In this document: piece after piece, positions 23,252-52,625 of the stretch
How the letters are laid out: each line of letters opens with the position of its first letter
How positions within the stretch are numbered: position 1 is the first letter of the stretch
Source of the DNA: Maea johnstoni
Lineage: Eukaryota > Annelida > Polychaeta > Spionida > Magelonidae
Direction of reading: 5' to 3'
DNA: 64,000 nt
NCBI GenBank assembly: GCA_963942565.1
Contig: OZ012690.1
Coordinates: 18,654,901 to 18,718,900, forward strand
Program-made: the position numbers and the translations under genes
The notes under the pieces: generated by a model
The model's input: only the letters and a program-made list of their open reading frames with translations
The model's database searches: none
What the model was told of the DNA's origin: nothing

Positions 23252-23596
23252 CAGGGCTCGACGCTAAGGGTAAACCTATGGCCCCAGGCCAGTAAAAATT
23301 CCCAAAAACAGTTTCGGGCCAGTAAAAAAAGACTTCAACTGGTCCCACAGGCCCAGTAAACATTTGGAGACATTCTTGTTAAAAACTTTCCCCCCGAGAA
23401 TGTCCCCAAATGTTTTTGAAATAAAACAAGTTAAAATTTATAAAGATAAGTGTTGTGGTGAATTTTATCCAATGTTCTTTCTTGTTATATGTTAAAGAAA
23501 AAATGTAGGACCAGTAAAAAATTTGCAGGACCAGTAGATGCTAGGTGTTACTGGTCCTACAGGGCCAGTATCATTTTGAGTTAGCGTCGAGGCCTG
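23252..23596 (+). mobile_element. CAG-ended MITE (family D), copy 2
   Basis: 345 bp, visibly near identical to the copy at 2.8 kb and in the same orientation, with its own 5-bp duplication AAGTG (23247-23251, 23597-23601). Different target sites show two insertions, not a segmental duplication. Confidence 0.83.
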
Positions 23597-23601
23597 AAGT
23601 G

Positions 23602-24280
<679 letters not shown>

Positions 24281-24620
24281 ACAGAAACAACCTAAGATAC
24301 ATATTGTGATGTATATACCGACTAGCACAACATAAAAATAACCTGGAGACAGGCAAGGTTTATGGGTCCTCACATCACCTTAATGTCAACACTCAACTGT
24401 ATCCTACTATCTAGTCAAACAGACCTCTATATGATAATCAAGTGTAATGACATACCCTTATCTATACAACATATCACTTGATGATATCCATAGGAAGAAC
24501 ATGAATCACTAGTTGTATGTACACTGTGAACATGAAGAGCCAGCCAGGATGTCTTAATAGAAGCTCAGACGAATAGAACATGGATTGGTCACCACAGACA
24601 AATTACCATAGGACCCATTA

Positions 24621-24846
24621 TTAACCCATTAACAGAGCAGCCGAAATAGGCCTGACAATTTTGGAAATATTTAACTTACACACACATTTTCTTGAAAACA
24701 TTTGAAGGAGAAATGTTGATCACATGTCAAACAAGAACTCTCCTTCAAATATTTTGTGAAATTTTGCTTTATTCAAAAGATATTTTCAAAAGTATGAGAG
24801 TAGCAGACGACATTTTCTAAAGAAACTCTAAGTGTGAATGGGTTAA
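24621..24846 (+). mobile_element. Family B MITE, copy 12
   Basis: TTAACCCATTAACAGAGCAG to GTGTGAATGGGTTAA, full length. It directly abuts the GGACACACC element that follows. Confidence 0.82.
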
Positions 24847-24849
24847 GCG

Positions 24850-25215
24850 TCGGACACACCTAATCTTGCCGAATCTAGTCTCAGTGTGATGTTACTAGGA
24901 GACAATGACGAATGAGGGCTCTTGTATTTGGAGGAGGTTGCTCGCACACATGCACAGAATGCACCTCCTGAGTGGTTCTCGTCATTGCCTGGGCAAAGAA
25001 TCTTGCCGAGGCTATTGAACGAGATCTGCTGGTTGCATATCTGGTGACCAACTTTTGTGATAGAGGAGAGTACAATATCAGGCCTTTTTGGGCAGCTGTG
25101 GGGTTAAAGGGTTGAAGTAGCACAGCTCTGGTGATATGACTGAGACATGGAGAGAGGCATGCAGTGAAAAAACACCAGTCACCATGATCCAAGGCAATCT
25201 CCTCCAACAAGGATA
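24850..25215 (+). repeat. GGACACACC dispersed repeat, copy 1
   Basis: GTCGGACACACCTAATCTTG, AGTCTCAGTGTGATGTTACT, AATGAGGGCTCT, TTGCCGAGGCTATTGA and CTGCTGGTTGCATA match the copy at 55.9 kb in order. The right end is not defined. Confidence 0.6.
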
Positions 25216-25400
25216 ATAAACAATGCTAGATACCACACTCATTGTTGATAATGTAGCATTCAGGTCAAATCAGAATTCCGAGCTGTCAGTGTTGTTTTTT
25301 CGGGATGTCAATGTCTAGCCGTCCTATTGCTAGATGGGAGCCATGATTAAACAGTCCTCCATTTGCTGAGAGACAGAGCCTGCAGAAAATAAGGCTTTAA

Positions 25401-25575
25401 TTAACCCTACCAATCCTGAGGCTACTTTCACCCAAAGCACAAGGATGCAACGATTTTTGATAACCTGCATCTAAACCCTGTTGTGTTGGTATTCATTGGA
25501 TAAAATAGCCCTCACTGAATACTCTCAGATGAATACCCATGTGTCAGGGTTTCAGTCATTTTTCATCTTTTTTCT
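25401..25575 (-). mobile_element. Family A MITE, copy 13, truncated
   Basis: TTAACCCTACCAATCCTGAG through GGGTTTCAGTCATTTTTCA, then lost. Confidence 0.75.
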
Positions 25576-25687
25576 TATAAAGAGGATCTGGAGTGTTCAA
25601 CTAATTCATTTATCAAATTCATGGGCATATGATCAGTCAATTGTTCTTCTCAAAGGGTTATCCATTTCTCCTTTCAATCCAAATCCA

Positions 25688-26267
25688 TGATAGATAGATA
25701 ATCTTTATTTCAAGTCGGTAATAATTTTACATAGTAAACACGAGCTGCCAGGGCTCTTGGCGGACTACAAAATAACAATTCAAATTATAACATACATGGT
25801 GTAACAGCAATATAAATGACAAGTAGAGGGGAAGTGGATTTGCACACATTAATTGACAATGAGTAGTATCTTTAGTCTTTCAGGACATACGTTTGTGATT
25901 TTGAAGTAAAAAAGCAGATACTTCTGCTCGTTTACTGGTATTAATTAAAGCAGCAGAGAGAGCAGGTACAATTAGTACCAGACCAGGTTGAGATTAGGTT
26001 TTTGAACTCTTTTAGTGATGTTGTTTGTCTCAAGTTGTTAGGTAGGGAGTTCCATACTTAAGGTCCAGTATATCTAATTGATTGCTTTCCAAAGGAGATG
26101 GTATTGTATGGAGGTAATATTAGAGAGTGGTTTCTTCGAAGGCTGTATTCCGATTCTCTCTCTGTGAAAAGAGAGCTGACATAGGGAGGGGCCCCTCCAT
26201 GGACAGCTTTGTGGATCTCTGTAGCTAGGGATCTTAGTCTACCTATGTGTAAGCTTTGTAGTTTAGC
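25688..26267 (-). mobile_element. 5'-truncated LINE, 3' end of ORF2 and tail
   Basis: The minus strand codes the C-terminal part of a non-LTR reverse-transcriptase ORF: LHIGRLRSLATEIHKAVHGG, APPYVSSLF, YSLRRNHSLILPPYNTISFG, then RYTGP and VWNSLPNNLRQTTSLKEFKN with one in-frame stop between GP and VW. The 3' end is GAAATAAAGATTATC followed by a short ATCT tail. This suits the Jockey/CR1/L2 group. Coding similarity lies at about 25920-26264; most of the element is missing, and the fold-back element interrupts it. Confidence 0.8.
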
Positions 26268-26984
26268 TAGCCGGGGCCGACTCTAATACTCATTTTATAT
26301 ATTGACGTTATTGGTATTAGAGTCGGGGGAAGCCCGTATACCCTACAATGTTATTTTTCAATCTTCCCAAATTTCTCCGTCGGTGTCAAAGTTACCTCAT
26401 ACCTGACTGCACTAGGATGACTAATATGATCTAGCAATGCGTGCCGCTAACTTCGTGTGTCGGTAAAATCACTGTTAACGGAATGGTAGTCCAAAGATTT
26501 CTTGAGAAGATTTGTTTATCAAATGGTCACCACCATCTTGCCGAGTTTGCGAGAGGTCAGAGCGAGATTTAACCAAAGAGCGACTTCTATTTGTAATTCG
26601 GCACATGCCGCCTATTGTTTATGAAAATGGTCTTGGGCCTGCCGTATGTGCCGAATTACAAATAGAAGTCGCTCTTTGGTTAAATCTCGCTCTGACCTCT
26701 CGCAAACTCGGCAAGATGGTGGTGACCATTTGATAAACAAATCTTCTCAAGAAATCTTTGGACTACCATTCCGTTAACAGTGATTTTACCGACACACGAA
26801 GTTAGCGGCACGCATTGCTAGATCATATTAGTCATCCTAGTGCAGTCAGGTATGAGGTAACTTTGACACCGACGGAGAAATTTGGGAAGATTGAAAAATA
26901 ACATTGTAGGGTATACGGGCTTCCCCCGACTCTAATACCAATAACGTCAATATATAAAATGAGTATTAGAGTCGGCCCCGGCTA
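26268..26984. mobile_element. Fold-back element with 339-nt arms, Mutator-like
   Basis: Two inverted arms of exactly 339 nt (26268-26606 and 26646-26984) around a 39-nt spacer. I saw no mismatch on reading. Ends are TAGCCGGGGCCGACTCTAAT and its complement. The perfect 9-bp duplication TAGTTTAGC (26259-26267, 26985-26993) fits Mutator-like elements, many of which have long terminal inverted repeats. Each arm carries an inner inverted pair around ACTCTAATAC / GTATTAGAGT. It has no credible gene. It sits inside a LINE fragment and is younger than it. Confidence 0.85.
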
Positions 26985-27036
26985 TAGTTTAGCCTGACAT
27001 GATTAGTTGACATACTTTTTCAAACCTCTCCACTAT

Positions 27037-27257
27037 CAACACACTCATGACAGCAGCATCCAAAATTATACAGGTGACATTTCAATTACAAGAGTATTTT
27101 TCAAACCATCTCGAGGAGAAATATTTATCGGAACCAAGCCAACAACTTTCCGACAATTAGGTAGAAAAATGGTGCCTTAATTCAAGTTTATTTTCAAAAA
27201 TATAATAGACCCAGACAACAGTCAATGGTGTCTACATATACAGGCATAAATGGTTCA
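27037..27257 (+). mobile_element. Family B MITE, copy 13, diverged
   Basis: CTCATGACAGCAGCATCCAA, GAGGAGAAATATTTATCGG, CCCAGACAACAG and GGCATAAATGGTTCAAG keep family order; both ends are decayed. Confidence 0.55.
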
Positions 27258-30125
27258 AGCTGTAGAAGGGCACCTCAACTTAAGGTAGAACCCTACCCGA
27301 TACCCACGTCATTTTAAAAACTTATATTGGTCAAAATGGCCTATCTCGAAGGAATCTGCATGGTCCAAGCAGACACCCATGTTGTTTGGGACTAATTTAA
27401 CACGGAGGGCCCAAAGGGGCCCGCCCTTTGTTCTTGTGGTCGTAACACAATATAAAGTAGCTAGGTCGATATTTGTGGCGGGTGACCACTCCTCATGTGC
27501 AATCTTTTGTTTTGATATCCATGCTTAGGGGCCAGCCAAAGACAACCCCTAGTGGTAATGATCTTGCTAGTTGTACTAAATTATCACCTTAAAATTGTCT
27601 TACCTGTTTTTATTTACTTATAGGATTAATATTTTCTAAGATTATCATTTATCTATTTTTTTTTATTTACTTGTTACTCATTGTTACTTGAGTATAATTC
27701 TTTTTTGTTGAATTTTTAACGAGGCTTTTTCCAACCCTCCGTCTAAACTGACAAAAAAAGGTCAAAACATGACTAAGTTTAAACATGACAAAACGCTTTG
27801 TGATGTCTTCGAGCTTTACACTGTTCCACTCCAATTCATCAACAGTTGGGCATTTCAGTAAAATCATATATAAATAGTGTTTTTCATAGTTCATGTAAGA
27901 GTCAGTCCCATTGCATACAATGATTTTGCTCAACTGATATTTCATTTTGGCGGGACAAAACAAAAGCGCCAGACTTCCATTGAAACAAGTGGCAGCGCCA
28001 GCGGTCGTGTTTTTGTAGCAGTCGCAACTGGTGTGTAGCGCATCGACCTGTCAAGTTTATCTTTTCACTGATTTAAGACATTCTTTAGCATGTCATCCAT
28101 TTTTTATCACTTAAAGTTGTGTAAACTCAATATTCACCTGATGTTGTCATTCATTTACACTGAAATACAAATGCATTCAAATATTATTGAAACTTTTTGT
28201 GGAAATACAAAGTGGCTTACCCCGTAGCGAGCGATTGCGGAAGTAACTGTGACATGAACTTTGGAAGGTGTGGCGCACATGTGCTTCATTGACCAATGAA
28301 ATTACTCCATCTCAATATCATATAATACGCAATAAAAATTAAATCTGGTAACCTGTACCCCTTAATTGCTGCAAATAACACTCAAAGTATTAATCTATAT
28401 GAATAAAATATCATGATAAAGAAAAAATATTTATTCCCATGTGGCTCCGAACTGCCGAATGATTATTATAATGCGAGGCCCTAAAACATGTATATAGTTA
28501 GAATGTTTCGATCAAACTGTATTTATTAAGATAGTTTAGATGCGACATAAAGTGTCTAAACTCCTGATATATTTTGAGTTCATTCTACTCATATATTGGT
28601 ATTTGCAATAGTACAGAAATCGTTACAAAGCTATGCCATATCAGAAATGATTATACACTTATACATGTTCTACCATATGGCTGTTTGTAAAAAGCAGAAC
28701 AGAATGTATCCGAATGGAACGGCTGGAACTACTTTCATCGATAGGTCCGCGCTTCCTTTGAATGAAACCTTGAATGTTCAAACTGGCATGGGCCCAAACA
28801 GGGGCTTAAAGAAATTCGCGTGGACTTGGTTCAAATACCTCTTTTAACTTGAGTAGCGGAAAGACCTCTTCAGAACATATATTTAAAACAAATTAATAGG
28901 TTATCAAGTATTTAAAAATAATTCAGCTTTTCTTTAATCATTTTTAGAAATGAATACATATCACAAAGGAGAACTGTTTAAGGTAACTTGTGGGTTTTTT
29001 GTCTTTTGACTCGAGTTTTCCTTTTCCCTCCTTTTATTTCTCTAGTTAGCCTATATACAAGGTATTTGTTGCCTGAGAGATATTTTGTTGAGGAAAACAG
29101 TAAGCATCACAAAAATACCCTCCCAGCAGGGTGCAAAATTTTAGAGTAAAAAACTAAAAAAAAAGTGCATAGTGTTTTCAAACTGAGCTCCTGTCCACAG
29201 TTATGGATCGGAGACCATCACATTTCATAAGTTTTAAAGAAAAGATCAGTTCGGAAGGTGGGGTATCCCAGTTTTTCAAATTTTGCTCAGTTAAAATTGT
29301 ATGACCATTTCTTTCAGATTTTTTGTCGAAAATGAGAAAAATGTATTTTTTCAACTTTTAGTCTGCATGGATTTGGAATTAACTCAAAATAAAAAAAAAA
29401 ACTGTGATACCTTTCCCACCAAAACAATCTTGGCCACTTATATACCAAATTTCGAGCAAATCCGTTAACATATAATACCCACAATGCTTGTTTAAAGTTA
29501 ATTAAGATGAAATTCAACATGGAGAAAAGACCGAATAAGGGTTCCTATATAGGTTCTATGAGCAATGTGACCCCTATATTCACGGATTAACCCCACATGG
29601 CACCTTAACTTCAGTGATCAGATTAGTCAGAGAGGTAGATACCAGAGAGATGCAGCGACGTGCCATTACCCATACAATCACATTAGGCCCAGTGCTCAGT
29701 GGACGAATACGTGTGATGCGAAGCGTGAGTCACGTGCTTGAAGTATAATAAGCGCTGCACTTACAATGTTAACCCCGGGGATATGTACTACATGTATCTT
29801 GAAGCAGGAGATACGATTTGATACCATTTTAATACGATTTAACTCATCATCCAGAAAGATTCAATTCAAGAGGTGATATTTTGGATTGAGGGTGTAATAT
29901 CTTCGAAGGACACGAGAAGTTGTGCGGAGACAGGGCGCCTGCGACCGCACATAAGGTGGAGAAGAGCCAAAAGTTGATCACCTCGTCTAGGCTCTAAAAT
30001 TAAAGGGGATACCCACCAGACAATACCAGATTGAGTCTCAGTTGCCCACCTGAAAAAGTGATGGATAATCACCGTCCATCCACCCCTGAACTTGAAATAA
30101 GTTAAGTAACACCCAGGTATTATTA
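27258..30125. other. No gene seen, repeat-poor stretch
   Basis: 2.9 kb without the window's common repeats. A 98-codon minus-strand frame (27667-27963) and an 83-codon plus-strand frame (28596-28847) show no domain. TTAAGGTAGAACCC near 27281 and GGCACCTTAACTTC near 29600 might be decayed ends of one large element, but the match is poor. Confidence 0.4.
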
Positions 30126-30264
30126 GTTATCCCCCTTGTAAAAAAGGGATACGGCCTGGTATCTGCGTGAAGCCAGCCGTATCGCACGAGGCCGGAGGCC
30201 GAGTGCGATACGGCTGGCTGAACGCAGATACCAGGCCGTATCCCTTTTTTACAAGGGGGATAAC
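30126..30264. repeat. 139-bp near-perfect hairpin
   Basis: GTTATCCCCCTTGTAAAAAA, GGGATACGGCCTGGTATCTG and AGCCAGCCGTATCGCAC form the left arm, and their complements follow in reverse order after a spacer of about 15 bases (GAGGCCGGAGGCCGA). The main mismatch is at GTGAAG / CTGAAC. Arms are about 62 nt. The GC-rich stem stands out in AT-rich DNA. Confidence 0.9.
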
Positions 30265-30266
30265 GA

Positions 30267-30782
30267 ATTTATCATCAGTTTCTTTTTTAAATTAAAAAAT
30301 ATATACTAAAAAAAAAATAATAATAATTTTTAAATCAAAAAAAAAAAAAAAAAAATTATTTATTTATTTCCAATTTTTTTTTAAATTTTCAAACAAAAAT
30401 TCTTTAAAAAAAATTGGAAAAATTTTTGAATTTTTTTTTTTTTGAAAAAATTTTGAATTTTTTTTTCTTTGAAAAATTTTGTATTTTTTTTTTTTGAAAA
30501 AATATTGAAATTATTTTTTTTGAAAAAATTTTGAATTTTTTTCAAAATTATTATTATTTTTTTTTTTATTTTTTTGAGCCTCAATTTGAGAGTGGGATAT
30601 AACATTGAGAGTGGGAGCCTCAATTTGAGAGTGGGATATATCATTGAGAGTGGGAGCCTCAATTTGAGAGTGGGATATAACATTGAGAGTGGGAGCCTCA
30701 ATTTGAGAGTGGGGATACAGTCCAGTACCCAACAGCAATTGACCAATCAGCTGCGAGTATCACTGTGGAACTGATGATAAAT
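30267..30782. repeat. AT-rich block and 39-bp minisatellite between inverted ends
   Basis: ATTTATCATCAGTTTC at 30268 and GGAACTGATGATAAAT at 30767 are inverted. Between them lies a run of A/T-only sequence with a rough 25-base period (GAAAAAATTTTGAATTTTTT, 30290-30575), then 3.7 copies of a 39-bp unit (GAGCCTCAATTTGAGAGTGG, GATATAACATTGAGAGTGG; 30578-30714). 39 is a multiple of 3, so an open frame results, but there is no sign of a gene. Confidence 0.7.
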
Positions 30783-33079
30783 ACTCATATGAAGGTTAGT
30801 AATTGATAATTGGATAGCGACTTGATAAAAAAAATACAAACGCAATTGTTTTTTTTAAATAAGATAAATAAAAAAGTATGAGGTAGGATTTTCAGATGAT
30901 CTAGATGAATACAAGTATAAAGTCGTTGGGTTATGAAATGAATTTAGATAAAATATTTTTTAGGTTTGGATTATTGATCTGAATATACTTTCAAAATCAA
31001 CACAGATCAATGACAAGAAGCTAATGAGGTATAGGTTGTTGTTATTCGTTGTGGCATAACATAATAATGAACTTTAGGCTGCGTGAGTGTTCCTATAATT
31101 CTCTTATCTTGGACAATGCAGAAGTCCTCTTCAGTAGCTAAATAAAAAAAACGATGTGTACTTGTCTTGTTTATTTCATTATATTCCTGAAATGTAATCT
31201 TGCATACCTTGTATTAAACTGCAAGGCTTTGTATTTGTGAATATATTTGTATTCTGCCACCCCTAGTTTTGACAGAATTATAAATTTTCGGCTTTTGAAA
31301 ATGATAGTTCGCATGTAGCTAACGGAATGTGTCCTCTCTCTCTGTTCATACAGCATATATTTCAAAAGCTACTCTACTTTTGGCAGAGGTTAATTTTAAA
31401 TGTATAAGGCTCATATGGGAATGGACGCCTTTTCTCCTCAAAATGGTATAAAATGTGGAGTGATATATCACCCATACTAAACTTGCTTTAGTAAATTCTA
31501 CTACAGATTTTTAAATTCATTTTTTATATGCTAATTCTCTGTAAATTTCAATTCTTTAGCATTCAAAATGATGGGTGTGTTCTGAATTACTCTGTTCACA
31601 ACGGAGACGGATAAGACAATGTAGTGTATGTATCTTTGCTTGTGTTTGGTCATCTAAGATCTTTGCGAGAGAATATATACAATGATGGATGTAGTAGTAG
31701 GGAAGGACATACACGTGCCATTTGCATTAAAACATACCTTTGCTCTTGATAGATATTAATGAGATCAATCTTTGTATATGGGCAGTGCTGTGTTTTTTTT
31801 TTAGGAATGGGAATGTGCTGTTATTTATGATGTTGCGTAATCATTAAGAAAATGTGTTACTCTAAAACGACTTGGGGTGTAGAGCTTTAGATGAATGTAA
31901 GAATGGATATGTAGCGAGAGAACAATTACTATATGTGCTACAATAAAGGCCTGGTCATGCAAGGGGTCTCGAATCTGGCCTAAGTGTAACATCACTAGGA
32001 GACAAAGAATAATGAGGGCTCTCGTTTCGTTTACATTAATGAGAAATCTGCATTGCAACATGCGCAGAACACACATTTTGGGCAATTCGCTGCAGCAAGC
32101 CTGTTCAGACTGACCGGCTGGTTTCACATCCACTTGTTTTTATTCACCTAAGGTAGAGCTATAACCCTTTATGTTGTAGCAAACTTTTTTTATGAACTAT
32201 GGATAATCCATGTTCGTTGATTTTTTTCAAATCATATATAGAACAGGTTCACACATTTATAAACTAAGATATTTACAATGCCTCAACAATGTTGTAGCTA
32301 CTTGTTTATTTCAATTACACGCTGCGCAAACATAAAATATTGCAAATATGTTGCAGCACTAAAACTAATATTTGTGTTGTTCTTAAACACTACGAAAGTT
32401 TTATGTTTCTTTATTGATTACTCAAGTCTAATTGGATTAAATATATTAGGCATGAGAAATCTATCTTTATGCAAACATCGCCAATAACAAATGGCGCATG
32501 CATCCTTAATGATTAATCCCACAATAATGGAAAACAATACTAATGTTATTGTTACTTTTTGCAAAAAAGCAAGTAGTAAATAATCTCGTTGTTAAGGTGT
32601 ATAGCTCAACAAAATCTAAGACAAAATTAACTGGTCAAACGTACCTGGAACAAAGAAACGGACCACACTGACCTGATTTTTTTCCATACACAGCGAGCAT
32701 GTTTGTAGATTAGGAAAATATTTAAAATCTGAAAATTCTACAGACTCAATTATTTAATTCACTGTCAAATGTATATATTATGTTGTGATCTCTTTTCCCA
32801 TCTATGTTCAGATGATTTCAAGTTTTTGATTGATTCCAGAAAAACAATTATTACGTATTGCAGTTCGTTGTTTATAAGTTTGTGGCACCTTGTGCATGGT
32901 CAAGAGCGAGAACTTTCCTTTTGTTTATCACAAACGTAATTATATATTTCGGGTACTAAAGAGTGCAAATATGAATGCAATTGAAGTCAAATTTTTACAG
33001 AAGAGGATTTATGTCAGTATTTATAAAACATGAACGGAATTTCACAACATGCAAGCATAGATAGTCTGGAACTACTTTA
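30783..33079. other. OGT upstream region, no gene seen
   Basis: AT-rich, mostly free of MITEs apart from the GGACACACC fragment at 31957-32135. It may hold distal OGT regulatory sequence. Confidence 0.4.
31957..32135 (+). repeat. GGACACACC dispersed repeat, fragment 3
   Basis: AATCTGGCCTAAGTGTAACA, CACTAGGAGACAAAGAATAA, TGAGGGCTCTCG and ACATGCGCAGAACACAC follow the family; both ends are missing. Confidence 0.55.
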
Positions 33080-33190
33080 TGTCGCGCCCCGATATTCATT
33101 CACGCCATCGCTTCACATTAGCATTCCTGCGTCCGCCATTACGTCGCGAAGAAAGACTTCATTAGCGAGAAACAAACACTAACTTTCCAG
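33080..33190 (+). promoter_or_regulatory. Probable OGT promoter and 5' UTR
   Basis: This short stretch has many CpGs (GTCGCGCC, ACGTCGCGAAG) while the surrounding 2 kb is AT-rich and CpG-poor, a usual mark of a broadly expressed promoter. CCGCCATTACGTCG resembles a YY1-like motif joined to a CRE-like half site. No TATA box is evident near the ATG. The start site cannot be fixed from sequence alone. Confidence 0.5.
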
Positions 33191-51734
<18,544 letters not shown>

Positions 51735-52200
51735 CTCCTGGAGAATCGACAGAGCTCAACCAGTGCATCAGACACTTCTCAACTTCTCACTCAACTTGCA
51801 AATATTAATTGACGTGATACGAATATGCGAAAAGAATGAAATCAATGAGGATTGGGGACATCCAAGTGTTGCCCTATGAATGATTTATCTTACTTGAGCT
51901 TTACGTAGCTAGTGATATTGTGAATGAGGCAGCTGAGCTAAGCCCCTGTCATTCCCTTTGAATGATACTTGTTTTAAGGTTATTTTCTCCTCAACCTGTT
52001 TTGATAGTTAAAGTGTGAATTGCCGGTTTAGACAAAATGTTGAATGAAAAAGGCTTCACATGACACTCTGAAACTGGATGCTGTTCTATTTAATCATTTA
52101 TCGGAGGCGGCACAAGAATCCACATGGTAGGGGGGAAGACATTAGTTTGTCCTACCGCTTATTCTTCCAATCTGTCAATAAACATATTGGTTAGATATAC
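51735..52200 (+). terminator. OGT 3' UTR to the proximal poly(A) signal
   Basis: The first AATAAA after the stop is at 52177-52182. Cleavage would be expected 10-30 bases further on, giving a 3' UTR of roughly 460 bases. The downstream sequence is only moderately GT-rich (GTGTCCCC, GAGTGTGCCC), so this is a candidate. Confidence 0.45.
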
Positions 52201-52419
52201 ACAAGAGTGCGTAGGCAACCCTACTATTTTATTACTTGTGTCCCCCTCCCATTACTTTCTATTTATATCTCTGAGTGTGCCCTTATTTTACTATGAAAGA
52301 GGAGTTTTCTTAGTTCTAGTCATTGGCCTTTGAGGAGAACTGAGTGTGTTTGGCTGCTATGTTTAGAGTTTACCATGTTAAAAGGTTGGTTAACTTCTAT
52401 GCAGCAGCTAGAGGGAGGG

Positions 52420-52625
52420 TTAACCCTTGTGCTGCTGGTGGCTAATACTAAATGATGCGAAAAAGCTGAAAAATGACTGAAACCCTGGCACATGGGTACT
52501 CATCTGAGAGTACTCCGTCAGAGAGCTATCAAATGAACACCAACATGACAGGGCTTAGGTGGTTTTCAAAAATCTTTGCATCCTTATGCTTAGGAGGAAA
52601 GTAGCCTTAGCATTGAGAGGGTTAA
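52420..52625 (+). mobile_element. Family A MITE, copy 15, downstream of the OGT stop
   Basis: TTAACCCTTGTGCTGCTGGT to CATTGAGAGGGTTAA. It would lie in the 3' UTR if the distal poly(A) signal is used. Confidence 0.83.

Noticed and set aside
26512-26733. 73-codon frame in the fold-back element
   Set aside because: It spans the spacer and both arms of a perfect inverted repeat, so the second half is just the complement of the first.
27667-27963. 98-codon minus-strand frame as a gene
   Set aside because: No recognisable domain, no conserved motif and AT-rich codon use like the flanks.
30381-30774. Frames of 121 and 66 codons with peptide repeats
   Set aside because: They come from the AT-only block and the 39-bp minisatellite; no start context, splice sites or neighbouring exons support a gene.
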